Positions 1-4,818 of a stretch of DNA of 16,901 nt are shown here, one piece after another (within the stretch, counting starts at the first letter, position 1; each line of letters opens with the position of its first letter). The position numbers and the translations under genes were made by a program. A model generated the notes under the pieces. It did not search any database. It was not told the origin of the DNA and saw nothing but the letters and a program-made list of their open reading frames with translations. The stretch comes from Lachnospiraceae bacterium (GTDB lineage: Bacteria > Bacillota > Clostridia > Lachnospirales > Lachnospiraceae), in the NCBI GenBank assembly GCA_900757145.1, contig CAAEMT010000009.1, forward strand, positions 1 to 16,901. Reading direction: 5' to 3'.

Positions 1-29
1 ATTATAGCAAACATGCGGACATACCGCAA

Positions 30-200
30 TTACTTTTTTGGCGGCGGAATCATAGTAGCAAGCATTTTCGCGATCTCTCTGATCTGCTTTTTCTTCCGTC
101 TGACTTCTCCGCTCTTTATGCCGCCCTGCCGCCCTATCTCCTGCCTTTCTTCAAGACTTCTCTGTGACATCGGTATTAAATTCTTATCGTTCATTTCCAT
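30..200 (-). CDS. Small basic KGG-type phage/island protein
   Basis: A 56-residue protein with no gene-sized neighbour competing for the sequence. It contains a basic GRQGGIKSGEVRRKKK stretch (residues about 23-38), the Gly-Gly/Lys-Arg pattern of short proteins common in phages and integrative elements of Firmicutes. The rest is a short helix and a proline-lysine end (IPPPKK). The ATG is preceded by GAGG at a workable distance, and the gene starts 18 nt downstream of the next gene, so it reads as the last visible gene of the leftward early operon. Its role is unknown. The basic patch suggests nucleic-acid binding, which is inference. Confidence 0.6.
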   Translation of the reverse strand: MEMNDKNLIPMSQRSLEERQEIGRQGGIKSGEVRRKKKQIREIAKMLATMIPPPKK

Positions 201-218
201 GCTTCCCTCGCTGTTCGT

Positions 219-395
219 TCACGCTTCATTCACTGCTTCCTGCTTCTCCTCAACCTGCAATTCGATATAAGCTCTCTTATATTTCCCCTCCTGCAATCTT
301 GGCACCTTGCAGCGTTGTACCGCAGGAGCGAGCAGCCGGATCACTCCGGCAAGCTCCTGATCGTCCGTATACGATACTTTAACCTTTACGCTCAT
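219..395 (-). CDS. Small phage/island protein of unknown function (58 aa)
   Basis: A 58-residue protein starting MSVKVKVSYTDDQEL. The reading frame stays open upstream to an ATG at 473, but I place the start at 395. There a strong AGAGGAGG site lies 6-7 nt before the ATG, and the upstream residues (Arg/Thr/Asn-rich) do not look like protein. The sequence predicts a beta strand (VKVKVSY), a helix around VIRLLAPAVQRC, then a basic turn and a final strand (YIELQVEEK). It contains one cysteine. I do not recognise a family. It lies in the leftward operon, 18 nt before the KGG-type gene, and is probably expressed early after induction. Confidence 0.6.
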   Translation of the reverse strand: MSVKVKVSYTDDQELAGVIRLLAPAVQRCKVPRLQEGKYKRAYIELQVEEKQEAVNEA

Positions 396-420
396 ATGCT
401 TCCTCCTCTCATTCAATAGA

Positions 421-456
421 TACCCGGCAGTATTGGTAGCACGCCGGGGCGTTGCT
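421..456. repeat. GC-rich inverted repeat in the gap between small genes
   Basis: The 142-nt gap between the 58-aa gene and the 62-aa gene holds an inverted repeat with arms CCCGGC and GCCGGG around a 14-nt loop. It has no T-run on either strand, so it is not a standard terminator. It could be an mRNA processing or stability hairpin inside the operon. Nothing else was found in this gap. Confidence 0.35.
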
Positions 457-537
457 CCACGATCACAGCTCATTTCTTCCCTGCTGCCGTCCGGTTCCAG
501 TTCGCCAACACCTTTCCCGGAAGGGCTGCAGGATTTA

Positions 538-726
538 TTACAACTCTGCTATATCATCAGCTAAACGCTCCAGATAACTTGCAATCCCGGAAAGAGCCAT
601 CTTGGCATATTCGTCATTTAACCGATCGCTCTTCTCGTCAAATATATTTTTAAGGCCTACAAGGACGGCAGCCACTCCTGCAACTTCACAACTAAGATCA
701 TAACTGTCTACGCTTCTCTTTTCCAT
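538..726 (-). CDS. Small acidic helical phage/island protein (62 aa)
   Basis: A 62-residue protein, MEKRSVDSYDLSCEV onward, predicted to be nearly all helical: an Ala/Val-rich helix around residues 14-28, then a C-terminal helix (IASYLERLADDIAEL). An in-frame ATG lies 30 nt further upstream (756). I chose the ATG at 726 because GGGAGGTG lies about 8 nt before it. Family unknown. Similar short helical proteins are typical of the early regions of Firmicutes phages, where most have no known function. It lies between two other small genes, with gaps of 142 nt downstream and 60 nt upstream. Confidence 0.6.
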   Translation of the reverse strand: MEKRSVDSYDLSCEVAGVAAVLVGLKNIFDEKSDRLNDEYAKMALSGIASYLERLADDIAEL

Positions 727-786
727 GTCACAGCACCTCCCTTCCTGAAATAACATCTAAGATCATGTTGGCGCCTGCAAAGAACG

Positions 787-948
787 CTACGCGCCCATTG
801 CTTCGTCATATTCCTCGCTGCTCTCATCAATATCCCAGCACGCGATCGCCTCCACCTTCTTAAAGGCATCGTCAACCTCGTCATGCACTCCGGTCTCGTT
901 GCTCATCATCTCATATAATTTCTGAATAATTTCTTCTCTAATCTTCAT
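787..948 (-). CDS. Small acidic phage/island protein (53 aa)
   Basis: A 53-residue protein, MKIREEIIQKLYEMMSNETG onward. It has an N-terminal amphipathic helix and a strongly acidic second half (DESSEEYDEAMGA), with one Cys and one Trp (ACWDI) near residue 38. The ribosome binding site is moderate (AAAGGG about 10 nt before the ATG). The gene follows a 115-nt structured intergenic region. I do not recognise a family. Codon phase, acidic composition and placement in a compact early operon make it likely real, but its length leaves room for doubt. Confidence 0.5.
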   Translation of the reverse strand: MKIREEIIQKLYEMMSNETGVHDEVDDAFKKVEAIACWDIDESSEEYDEAMGA

Positions 949-966
949 AATCTACTTGCCCTTTCC

Positions 967-1062
967 GCCGGATCCGTGCTACACTGTATATGTATATTTG
1001 GTTTTGTGTAGCTCCGGCTATGCCTGCCCTGTATAAGTTGCCGCTTATTCAGGGCTTTTTTC
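967..1062 (+). ncRNA. Two-hairpin structured region, possible plus-strand small RNA with terminator
   Basis: Between two leftward genes lie two consecutive inverted repeats. The first pairs GCCGGA+GCTACAC (967-972, 978-984) with GTGTAGC+TCCGGC (1006-1018). The second pairs GCCCTG+ATAAG (1026-1031, 1033-1037) with CTTAT+CAGGGC (1044-1048, 1050-1055) and is followed by six T on the plus strand. The T-run makes the second hairpin a good rho-independent terminator for rightward transcription, although every gene here runs leftward. That suggests a small antisense RNA. A weak candidate promoter is TTGCCC (956-961) with TACACT (980-985) at 18-nt spacing. Alternatively both hairpins act in the leftward mRNA as a spacer or processing structure. 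Confidence 0.4.
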
Positions 1063-1063
1063 T

Positions 1064-1267
1064 TTAATAGCTGCTTACATCTATGTTCCCTGTCACATCT
1101 GCCGCCGTGCAGAACTGGTTGCGATCAGAAACGCATCCGGCGAGAGCTTCCAACGCTGTCGCGATCCGCTCAAACGGCTCCTGATCTTCCTTGTCCATAA
1201 TCCGAAGCTCCTTTTCGACCTCCCACAGAAGGCCAAACTCATCAAGCTTTGTTCTGTCTATAGACAC
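1064..1267 (-). CDS. Small acidic helical phage/island protein (67 aa, GTG start)
   Basis: A 67-residue protein with a helical, acidic core (LDEFGLLWEVEKELRIMDKEDQEPFERIATALEALAGC given in parts: LDEFGLLWEVEKEL, then FERIATALEALAGC). The GTG start at 1267 overlaps the stop of the 21-aa upstream ORF, which suggests translational coupling, but its own GAGGGG lies only 3 nt away. An in-frame ATG at 1198 has a better-spaced AAGGAG site (9 nt) and would give 44 residues. I prefer the longer form because the extra residues form an amphipathic helix. Function unknown. Confidence 0.55.
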   Translation of the reverse strand: MSIDRTKLDEFGLLWEVEKELRIMDKEDQEPFERIATALEALAGCVSDRNQFCTAADVTGNIDVSSY

Positions 1268-1323
1268 TCCCCTCGTTCAACTGCCTGCAATACCCTTGTA
1301 GCTCTCTGCTCATAGTCTTTCAT
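1258..1323 (-). CDS. Tiny coupled ORF (21 aa)
   Basis: A 21-residue reading frame, MKDYEQRATRVLQAVERGECL, with a strong AAAGGGGG site 9 nt before the ATG. Its ATG overlaps the stop of the upstream 48-aa gene (ATGA), and its stop overlaps the GTG start of the next gene. The combination of strong ribosome binding site and both overlaps supports real translation, either as a micro-protein or as a coupling peptide that carries ribosomes to the next gene. It has no recognised family. Confidence 0.4.
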   Translation of the reverse strand: MKDYEQRATRVLQAVERGECL

Positions 1324-1466
1324 TTGCGCTTGCCCCCTTTCTTGGTTTTCATAAACTGAAACATCTTCGCCTGAATCTTGGCTCTTTCGCGCGGCAGCTC
1401 AATACTGCCAACCTCTGTGATTGTTCGGAAGCCTTTATCACTTCCTGTTCTTGTCTTATTGCTCAT
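1320..1466 (-). CDS. Small basic phage/island protein (48 aa)
   Basis: A 48-residue protein starting MSNKTRTGSDKGFRTITEVG and ending in a lysine/arginine tail (MKTKKGGKRK). AGGAGG lies 10 nt before the ATG, inside the 3' end of the preceding gene, whose stop it overlaps by 11 nt. The basic tail suggests nucleic-acid contact. No family is recognised. The overlaps on both sides place it firmly in the compact leftward operon. Confidence 0.5.
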   Translation of the reverse strand: MSNKTRTGSDKGFRTITEVGSIELPRERAKIQAKMFQFMKTKKGGKRK

Positions 1467-1599
1467 CTTCCTGATACCTCCTCTTTAAATCTGCCGCCAG
1501 CTCCCGCAGATATGTACTCTCTTCATCCGTGAGGATGCGCAGCGCTTCACTGCTCACCCTCAGCTCGCCGGATTGACTGTCAATCGTGATCTTAATCAT
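1456..1599 (-). CDS. Small phage/island protein (47 aa)
   Basis: A 47-residue protein, MIKITIDSQSGELRVSSEAL onward. It has an N-terminal beta hairpin followed by a helix (TDEESTYLRELAADLKRRYQED). AAAGGAG lies 7 nt before the ATG. It begins 33 nt downstream of the ATPase gene and overlaps the next gene by 11 nt. I do not recognise a family, but the strand-strand-helix pattern and charge distribution look like a folded protein rather than random sequence. Confidence 0.55.
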   Translation of the reverse strand: MIKITIDSQSGELRVSSEALRILTDEESTYLRELAADLKRRYQEDEQ

Positions 1600-1632
1600 G
1601 TTTCTGCTCCTTTCATATGTGGGGTATAACTC

Positions 1633-2892
1633 TTAATGTTCTTGTTGTTCACTTGTTCTACTTTGCTCGTCTTGTTCAAGATTCAAACCCAACTGGTGAA
1701 CATCATGAACATTAGGAACATCACGAACATTAGGAACATCATGAACATTAGAAAACAAATATGTTCTCGTTCTTGTTTTTCCCTTTTGTCCCAAGTCTTT
1801 AAACTCAATACCATCAAAATACAGCAATGCTTCATATTTTCTGACAAGACCACCTATTTTCTGATGGCTATCATATATCTCCCAACCGAAATACTTGCTT
1901 GCGTCCTTAATATCGCTTGCCGAGCCTTCCCAGTGCCCGCCGTTCTGCTTTACTAATTTCTTGATTGTTTCTACTACCGGACTTTGCTCGTACTCAAAAT
2001 GCAGCCGCTGCGCTTCAATATCCTCCGCTGTTCCGACATACTCCCACTGCATCAGATTTTTATTGAATTTAATCTTCAGCTTCTGGCTCTCCATATCTCT
2101 TCCAGTTATAAAAAGCGTTGCCTCGTCTGAGTATCTATCATCTTTCGATATTACCCATGCACAATCAAGTGCTCCCATAACTCCCACAGAGCCTGACAGC
2201 TCATTAAAGACGTCTGACGGATCCTTCATCTTCCTTGTGTGATGGATCAGCATTAAGCCGATATTATGAGAGTCCGCAATGCGCTTCAACACTTTAAAAT
2301 CATCATAATCGCGATCATAACCGGACTGATTCCGTTTTGCCGGCTGCCGGATCATCTGGAACACATCAACGATAATCAGCTTTATATCTGGATGTTCTTT
2401 TAACTGATGCTCAATCTGCTGCTCAAATCCATCGCCAATCCTACCGACTTCATCATCTCCGGTAATTATGTAGAGGTTGTCCGGCTTGTGACTGAATACG
2501 CCGCTGATCTGGTTAAGACGCTCTTTCGGTCTGCGCTTGGTACTCTCAAGATCAAGGTAAAGGCAGCCACTCTTTGTACTCTCAAAACTCAAGAACTTCT
2601 CCGCTGTGCAGATCGCCACGCATAGTCCTAACGCCATATAGCTTTTATAATATTTACTTGGCGCACCTATCATTGAAAGACCGACCGGAAGGATTTTTTC
2701 AACAATCCACTCTATAGCAGGGATGTCCATTTCATCGAGCTCCGCCGCTGTCACTGCCCTGATTGGTTTAAATTCTTTCAGCGGTCTTGCTTTTCCATCG
2801 TCACACACTACACCAGATTTTCGTTTTTTAGCTGTTTCAATAATCTCAATAGCTTCCTGTCGCTCATCTGGTGTAAGTCCTCGTTCTCCCAC
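1633..2892 (-). CDS. RepA/DnaB-like RecA-fold ATPase (replicative helicase-type) of the element
   Basis: A 419-residue ATPase of the RecA fold, resembling RepA-type helicases and the AAA ATPases of phage replication modules. Visible motifs: a Walker A-like GAPSKYYKS at 76-84, where the usual second glycine is tyrosine; an acidic strand LYLDLES at 111-117; Walker B LIIVD at 172-176; and the IHHTRK motif at 216-221 typical of RepA-like ATPases. A C-terminal region about 300-380 may be a DNA-binding domain. The last 38 residues are low complexity, with three NV[HR]DV[PH] repeats. The GTG start at 2892 has AGGAGG 7 nt upstream and overlaps the previous gene by 85 nt. It probably unwinds DNA when the element replicates. 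No separate primase gene is visible. Confidence 0.8.
   Translation of the reverse strand: MGERGLTPDERQEAIEIIETAKKRKSGVVCDDGKARPLKEFKPIRAVTAAELDEMDIPAIEWIVEKILPVGLSMIGAPSKYYKSYMALGLCVAICTAEKFLSFESTKSGCLYLDLESTKRRPKERLNQISGVFSHKPDNLYIITGDDEVGRIGDGFEQQIEHQLKEHPDIKLIIVDVFQMIRQPAKRNQSGYDRDYDDFKVLKRIADSHNIGLMLIHHTRKMKDPSDVFNELSGSVGVMGALDCAWVISKDDRYSDEATLFITGRDMESQKLKIKFNKNLMQWEYVGTAEDIEAQRLHFEYEQSPVVETIKKLVKQNGGHWEGSASDIKDASKYFGWEIYDSHQKIGGLVRKYEALLYFDGIEFKDLGQKGKTRTRTYLFSNVHDVPNVRDVPNVHDVHQLGLNLEQDEQSRTSEQQEH
1698..1751. repeat. Three tandem 18-bp repeats inside the ATPase gene
   Basis: Three head-to-tail copies of GAACATCATGAACATTAG (1698-1715, 1716-1733, 1734-1751). The middle copy has one change (T to C). 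The length is a multiple of three, so copy-number change keeps the ATPase frame and adds or removes NV[HR]DV[PH] hexapeptides near its C-terminus. The repeat could be an iteron-like binding site for the protein itself, or simply slippage-prone sequence. Confidence 0.8.
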
Positions 2893-3173
2893 TCCCTCGC
2901 CTCCTTTCTTCTCTTATTCTCTGCATCCTGCTCCACCTGCTTTCTATACCATTGCGCCGCACTTCTCAGCTCGGCTTCATGCTGCGCTTTCCATCCAGCA
3001 AACCATTCATTGTACTGCTGCGCAATATCCTTTTTGCCAAGAATCGTAAGCCGTACAGCCACGCTCTGCAAGAAATCAGCGTCATAATATGAGTAACCGT
3101 AGATTTTCTTAAATAGCTCTTCGCAAGGCTCTGTAGACGGCGTCAGGCTGCTGTAAAACTCTTGCTTATTCAT
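2808..3173 (-). CDS. Unknown charged helical protein upstream of the ATPase (121 aa)
   Basis: A 121-residue protein beginning MNKQEFYSSLTPSTEPCEEL. It has aromatic-rich N-terminal helices (IYGYSYYDADF, EWFAGWKAQH) and a highly charged second half (KRRKEAREWENEDLHQ) that may form a coiled coil. Its start overlaps the stop of the excisionase-like gene by 4 nt (ATGA), so it is probably translated by coupling; its own ribosome binding site is weak. Its 3' end overlaps the ATPase gene by 85 nt, which is long but with plausible protein in both frames. I do not recognise the family. Its position next to a helicase-type ATPase suggests a replication accessory or loader, which is inference. Confidence 0.65.
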   Translation of the reverse strand: MNKQEFYSSLTPSTEPCEELFKKIYGYSYYDADFLQSVAVRLTILGKKDIAQQYNEWFAGWKAQHEAELRSAAQWYRKQVEQDAENKRRKEAREWENEDLHQMSDRKLLRLLKQLKNENLV

Positions 3174-3355
3174 TGCTCTGCTTTCATTCCGTACATTCTT
3201 TCATTAAAGTACGCTATGCTTACCTTTCCGGAAAATGTTAAGAACCCCTTTTCCTTCAATTCATCGTTAAGTTGCCTGATAATGCTATAAGCCTTACTTT
3301 CAGATATCTCGCAGATCTCCGCAATGTCTTTTGCTGTGTATACCTGCCTACTCAT
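3170..3355 (-). CDS. Excisionase-like helix-turn-helix protein (61 aa)
   Basis: A 61-residue DNA-binding protein. It has a helix-turn-helix (YTAKDIAEICEISESKAYSI, residues 6-25) followed by RQLNDELKEKGFLT and a short wing (FSGKVSIAYFNERMYG). This is the pattern of small excisionase/AlpA-like regulators in phages and integrative elements. The frame is open further upstream, but the start is set at 3355, where AAAGGAG lies 8 nt before the ATG. The upstream residues (PYRPGHGDAGKG) are encoded by a 20-bp repeat and are unlikely to be translated. It may direct the integrase toward excision or act as an early regulator. It is the second gene of the leftward early operon. Confidence 0.65.
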   Translation of the reverse strand: MSRQVYTAKDIAEICEISESKAYSIIRQLNDELKEKGFLTFSGKVSIAYFNERMYGMKAEQ

Positions 3356-3375
3356 CTTTTCAGCTCCTTTCCCTG

Positions 3376-3395
3376 CATCCCCATGCCCTGGCCGG
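3376..3395. repeat. 20-bp direct repeat, copy 1 (upstream of the excisionase-like gene)
   Basis: CATCCCCATGCCCTGGCCGG occurs here and again, without mismatch and in the same orientation, at 4819-4838 just upstream of the integrase gene. Such an exact 20-bp match separated by 1.4 kb is unlikely by chance and suggests a shared protein-binding site or recent duplication. Confidence 0.85.
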
Positions 3396-3408
3396 TATGG
3401 TTTTTTTG

Positions 3409-3621
3409 CTACTCGATAATATCCGTTACGCTGCACTCAAGCGCCTTCGCCAGCTTCCCAAGTGTAGCGATCTTGCAATTGCCTACCTTCATAATGCGAA
3501 GATAAGAAGCATAGCTGATGCCTGCCTTGCTACACAGATCATACGGATTCATAAGCTGTTCAGCCATACGAAGCTGCACTTTGTCTTGACTTACCTGTAA
3601 ATTTGTTCTTACTGTTGCCAT
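3409..3621 (-). CDS. Cro-like Xre-family regulator (70 aa)
   Basis: A 70-residue protein that is essentially one Cro/C1-type helix-turn-helix domain (about residues 15-68). It includes LMNPYDLCSKAGISYASYLRIMKVGN as the helix pair (seen as two shorter motifs, YDLCSKAGIS and YASYLRIMK) and ends ATLGKLAKALECSVTDIIE, the usual close of Xre domains. AAAGGAAGG lies about 7 nt before the ATG. It is the first gene of the leftward operon and diverges from the repressor across a 155-bp control region with three operators. By position and size it should play the Cro role, favouring the lytic or excised state. Confidence 0.8.
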   Translation of the reverse strand: MATVRTNLQVSQDKVQLRMAEQLMNPYDLCSKAGISYASYLRIMKVGNCKIATLGKLAKALECSVTDIIE

Positions 3622-3650
3622 TTTTTAACCTTCCTTTCTTATTTTTAAAA

Positions 3651-3668
3651 AACAAGTAATTACTTGTT
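3651..3668. promoter_or_regulatory. Operator 1 of the lysogeny switch
   Basis: An 18-bp perfect palindrome, AACAAGTAATTACTTGTT, just downstream of the expected transcription start of the leftward early promoter. It is the most symmetric of three sites with consensus YAAGT-N4-RCTTG. Confidence 0.8.
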
Positions 3669-3676
3669 ATATTTAT

Positions 3677-3705
3677 AAACTAACATAAGTTTTCACTTGT
3701 GTCAA
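3677..3705 (-). promoter_or_regulatory. Leftward early promoter (Cro-like operon)
   Basis: Read on the minus strand: -35 TTGACA (3705-3700), a 17-nt spacer, then -10 TAGTTT (3682-3677). Operator 2 fills the spacer, so a bound repressor would exclude RNA polymerase. Confidence 0.7.
3686..3699. promoter_or_regulatory. Operator 2 of the lysogeny switch
   Basis: TAAGT-TTTC-ACTTG. Its centre is 33 bp from operator 1 and 30 bp from operator 3, about three helical turns each, which places all three sites on one face of the DNA. It lies inside the early promoter. Confidence 0.75.
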
Positions 3706-3715
3706 TAATAACATA

Positions 3716-3729
3716 TAAGTTTTTGCTTG
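3716..3729. promoter_or_regulatory. Operator 3 of the lysogeny switch
   Basis: TAAGT-TTTT-GCTTG, the most diverged of the three sites. It overlaps the -35 element of the rightward repressor promoter, so occupancy should repress the repressor gene itself. Confidence 0.65.
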
Positions 3730-3754
3730 TTTTTTTCTTTTGCTATGTTATAAT
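3727..3754 (+). promoter_or_regulatory. Rightward promoter of the repressor gene
   Basis: -35 TTGTTT (3727-3732), a 16-nt spacer and a perfect -10 TATAAT (3749-3754), 22 nt before the repressor ATG. The -35 overlaps operator 3. Confidence 0.7.
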
Positions 3755-3776
3755 CACAATAAAGGAAGGTGAGGAA

Positions 3777-4334
3777 ATGACCGTAGGCGAAAATATCAGA
3801 AGAATCAGAAAAGAAAAAGGATTGACACAAAAGCAGCTGGGTGAACGCTTATGCATAACACAATCAGCTATAGGACAATTTGAGAATGACAAGACATCGC
3901 CAAAGATAGAAACTATAGAAAAAATTGCATCTGCTCTGAATGTGCACATCGTCGATATTATGGGACAACTCACAGCAGAACAATATAAAGCAACTTCCGA
4001 ATACCAAGAAATAGAAAAAGCGGTTCGCGCGGAGGAAGGCATTGTTGCAATATTGACTGATATTTATGGAAAAGTCGAAGATAAAAGCATTGAAGGACAA
4101 TATGGATCGGGGCATTACTATCTTGTTGGTAATGGGACAAAACAGTTTATTCTGTATGACGGTGATATAGATGCCCTATACGAATCCACAAAAGCATCTA
4201 TTCCAGCTCTTGTAGAAAGAATGAAAGATAGTAGATCAGAAAAAGAGGCTATTCAAGAATACCTTAAATTTCTTGACTCTCCTACAGCACCAGAATACCG
4301 TAAAGACACCGAAGAAAGCGAGTCGCAGCCTTAA
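3777..4334 (+). CDS. Xre-family CI-like repressor (185 aa)
   Basis: A 185-residue repressor. Residues 1-62 form a Cro/C1 helix-turn-helix domain (IRRIRKEKGLTQKQLGERL, then ITQSAIGQFENDKTSPKIETIEKIASAL). Residues about 70-185 are a separate, mainly helical domain that does not resemble the S24/LexA peptidase of lambda CI-type repressors: no Ser-Lys autocleavage pattern is visible. Induction may therefore use another route, such as an antirepressor or a dedicated protease. The start at 3777 is chosen over an upstream in-frame ATG (3699) because GGAAGGTGAGG lies directly before it and the promoter -10 lies at 3749. It diverges from the Cro-like gene and probably maintains the integrated state. 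Confidence 0.85.
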   Translation: MTVGENIRRIRKEKGLTQKQLGERLCITQSAIGQFENDKTSPKIETIEKIASALNVHIVDIMGQLTAEQYKATSEYQEIEKAVRAEEGIVAILTDIYGKVEDKSIEGQYGSGHYYLVGNGTKQFILYDGDIDALYESTKASIPALVERMKDSRSEKEAIQEYLKFLDSPTAPEYRKDTEESESQP

Positions 4335-4405
4335 CGAAGGGGATATGTCCGTGGTTGATTATTTTGTGAAAAGCAAAAGATTTGATTAAAATATTTGATC
4401 GACCG

Positions 4406-4427
4406 TTTTCCACAAGATTGTGGAAAA
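4406..4427. repeat. 22-bp palindrome after the repressor
   Basis: Arms TTTTCCACAA and TTGTGGAAAA separated by GA. The arms match over 10 bp without error. No T-run follows beyond the arm itself, so it is more likely a protein-binding palindrome than a strong terminator. It begins the structured block between repressor and integrase. Confidence 0.75.
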
Positions 4428-4442
4428 GCCTGATCCGGCTCC

Positions 4443-4494
4443 CTCAAGTACCGTTTTGGTAGTTGAGAATGGGGTAACGAAACGTGACACCATT
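4443..4494. repeat. Double-hairpin module, copy A
   Basis: Two adjacent hairpins. The first has arms CTCAA-G-TACC and GGTA-G-TTGAG around a GTTTT loop (4443-4467). The second has arms AATGGGGTAAC and GTGACACCATT around a GAAAC loop (4468-4494, two mismatches). The core GTAACGAAACGTGACACC recurs in copy B with one change. The region up to copy B also holds a hairpin with arms CTGCTGA/TCAGCAG (4495-4526, inner CGCA/TGCG) and a hairpin GCCTT-GTTTT-AAGGC (4541-4555). Confidence 0.7.
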
Positions 4495-4570
4495 CTGCTG
4501 AGCGCAATAATGCGTTCTGTCAGCAGACTCAGTAGGCGGTGCCTTGTTTTAAGGCGTGCGTACTATTCCT

Positions 4571-4621
4571 CCCCTAAACTGTCGTTTTGGCAGTGCAGGG
4601 GCGTAACGAAATGTGACACCC
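4571..4621. repeat. Double-hairpin module, copy B
   Basis: Same layout as copy A with different stem bases. The first hairpin pairs CCCCT and ACTG with CAGT and AGGGG around a T-rich loop containing CGTTTTG (4571-4601). The second pairs GGGCGTAAC with GTGACACCC around GAAAT (4599-4621). Stems are kept while bases differ from copy A, so structure seems to be under selection. Candidate roles are a transfer or replication origin, or recombination accessory sites. Confidence 0.7.
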
Positions 4622-4654
4622 TTTGCTGAATCGTCGCAATTCTGAATTTGATAC

Positions 4655-4764
4655 ATAAAAAATAGCCACCCTGCTCCTGAGAAAAGTAGACGGCTATTTC
4701 TTGATAGTTTAAAACTTATCCGCCAGGACGGGGAGCCTTGACCTCCCTTACTGGCTGTCTTGTT
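4655..4764 (-). ncRNA. Putative orphan small RNA (about 110 nt)
   Basis: A leftward transcription unit without an ORF. A consensus promoter (4771-4799) would start near 4764. The RNA would carry a small hairpin that hides a Shine-Dalgarno-like GGGAG by pairing with CTCCC (about 4734-4750). It would end at a hairpin with arms AAATAGCC and GGCTATTT (4692-4699 with 4660-4667) followed by T residues. The outline resembles regulatory RNAs of Firmicutes type I toxin-antitoxin loci that end in a similar hairpin, but I find no hydrophobic toxin peptide beside it. The ends are predictions and the role is unknown. Confidence 0.5.
4660..4699 (-). terminator. Terminator of the putative small RNA
   Basis: Arms AAATAGCC and GGCTATTT pair over 8 bp around a 24-nt loop. 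On the minus strand the second arm runs into T residues (six in a row counting those in the stem). Confidence 0.55.
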
Positions 4765-4770
4765 AAACAT

Positions 4771-4799
4771 ATTGTAATCAATGTTTATAAAAATGTCAA
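4771..4799 (-). promoter_or_regulatory. Strong sigma-A-type promoter of the putative small RNA
   Basis: Read on the minus strand: perfect -35 TTGACA (4799-4794), a 17-nt spacer, and -10 TACAAT (4776-4771). No protein gene with a sensible start lies downstream. Confidence 0.75.
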
Positions 4800-4818
4800 A
4801 TAGCATTCATTTTCCTTT

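Noticed and set aside
396..473. N-terminal extension of the 58-aa gene to an ATG at 473
   Set aside because: Weak ribosome binding site, a hairpin in the extension, and a strong AGGAGG at the internal ATG.
1698..1751. CRISPR-like repeat
   Set aside because: The units are directly adjacent without spacers and lie in frame within a coding sequence.
3356..3436. N-terminal extension of the excisionase-like protein
   Set aside because: It would translate the 20-bp repeat, and the best ribosome binding site is at the internal ATG.
4344..4388. Short plus-strand ORF MSVVDYFVKSKRFD after the repressor
   Set aside because: A 12-14 residue frame with an AAGGGG site, but no further support; could be chance.
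4549..4806. 85-aa minus-strand ORF between repressor and integrase
   Set aside because: Its start lies in the -35/upstream part of a strong promoter, and it runs through a terminator and hairpin module; no ribosome binding site or protein-like pattern.
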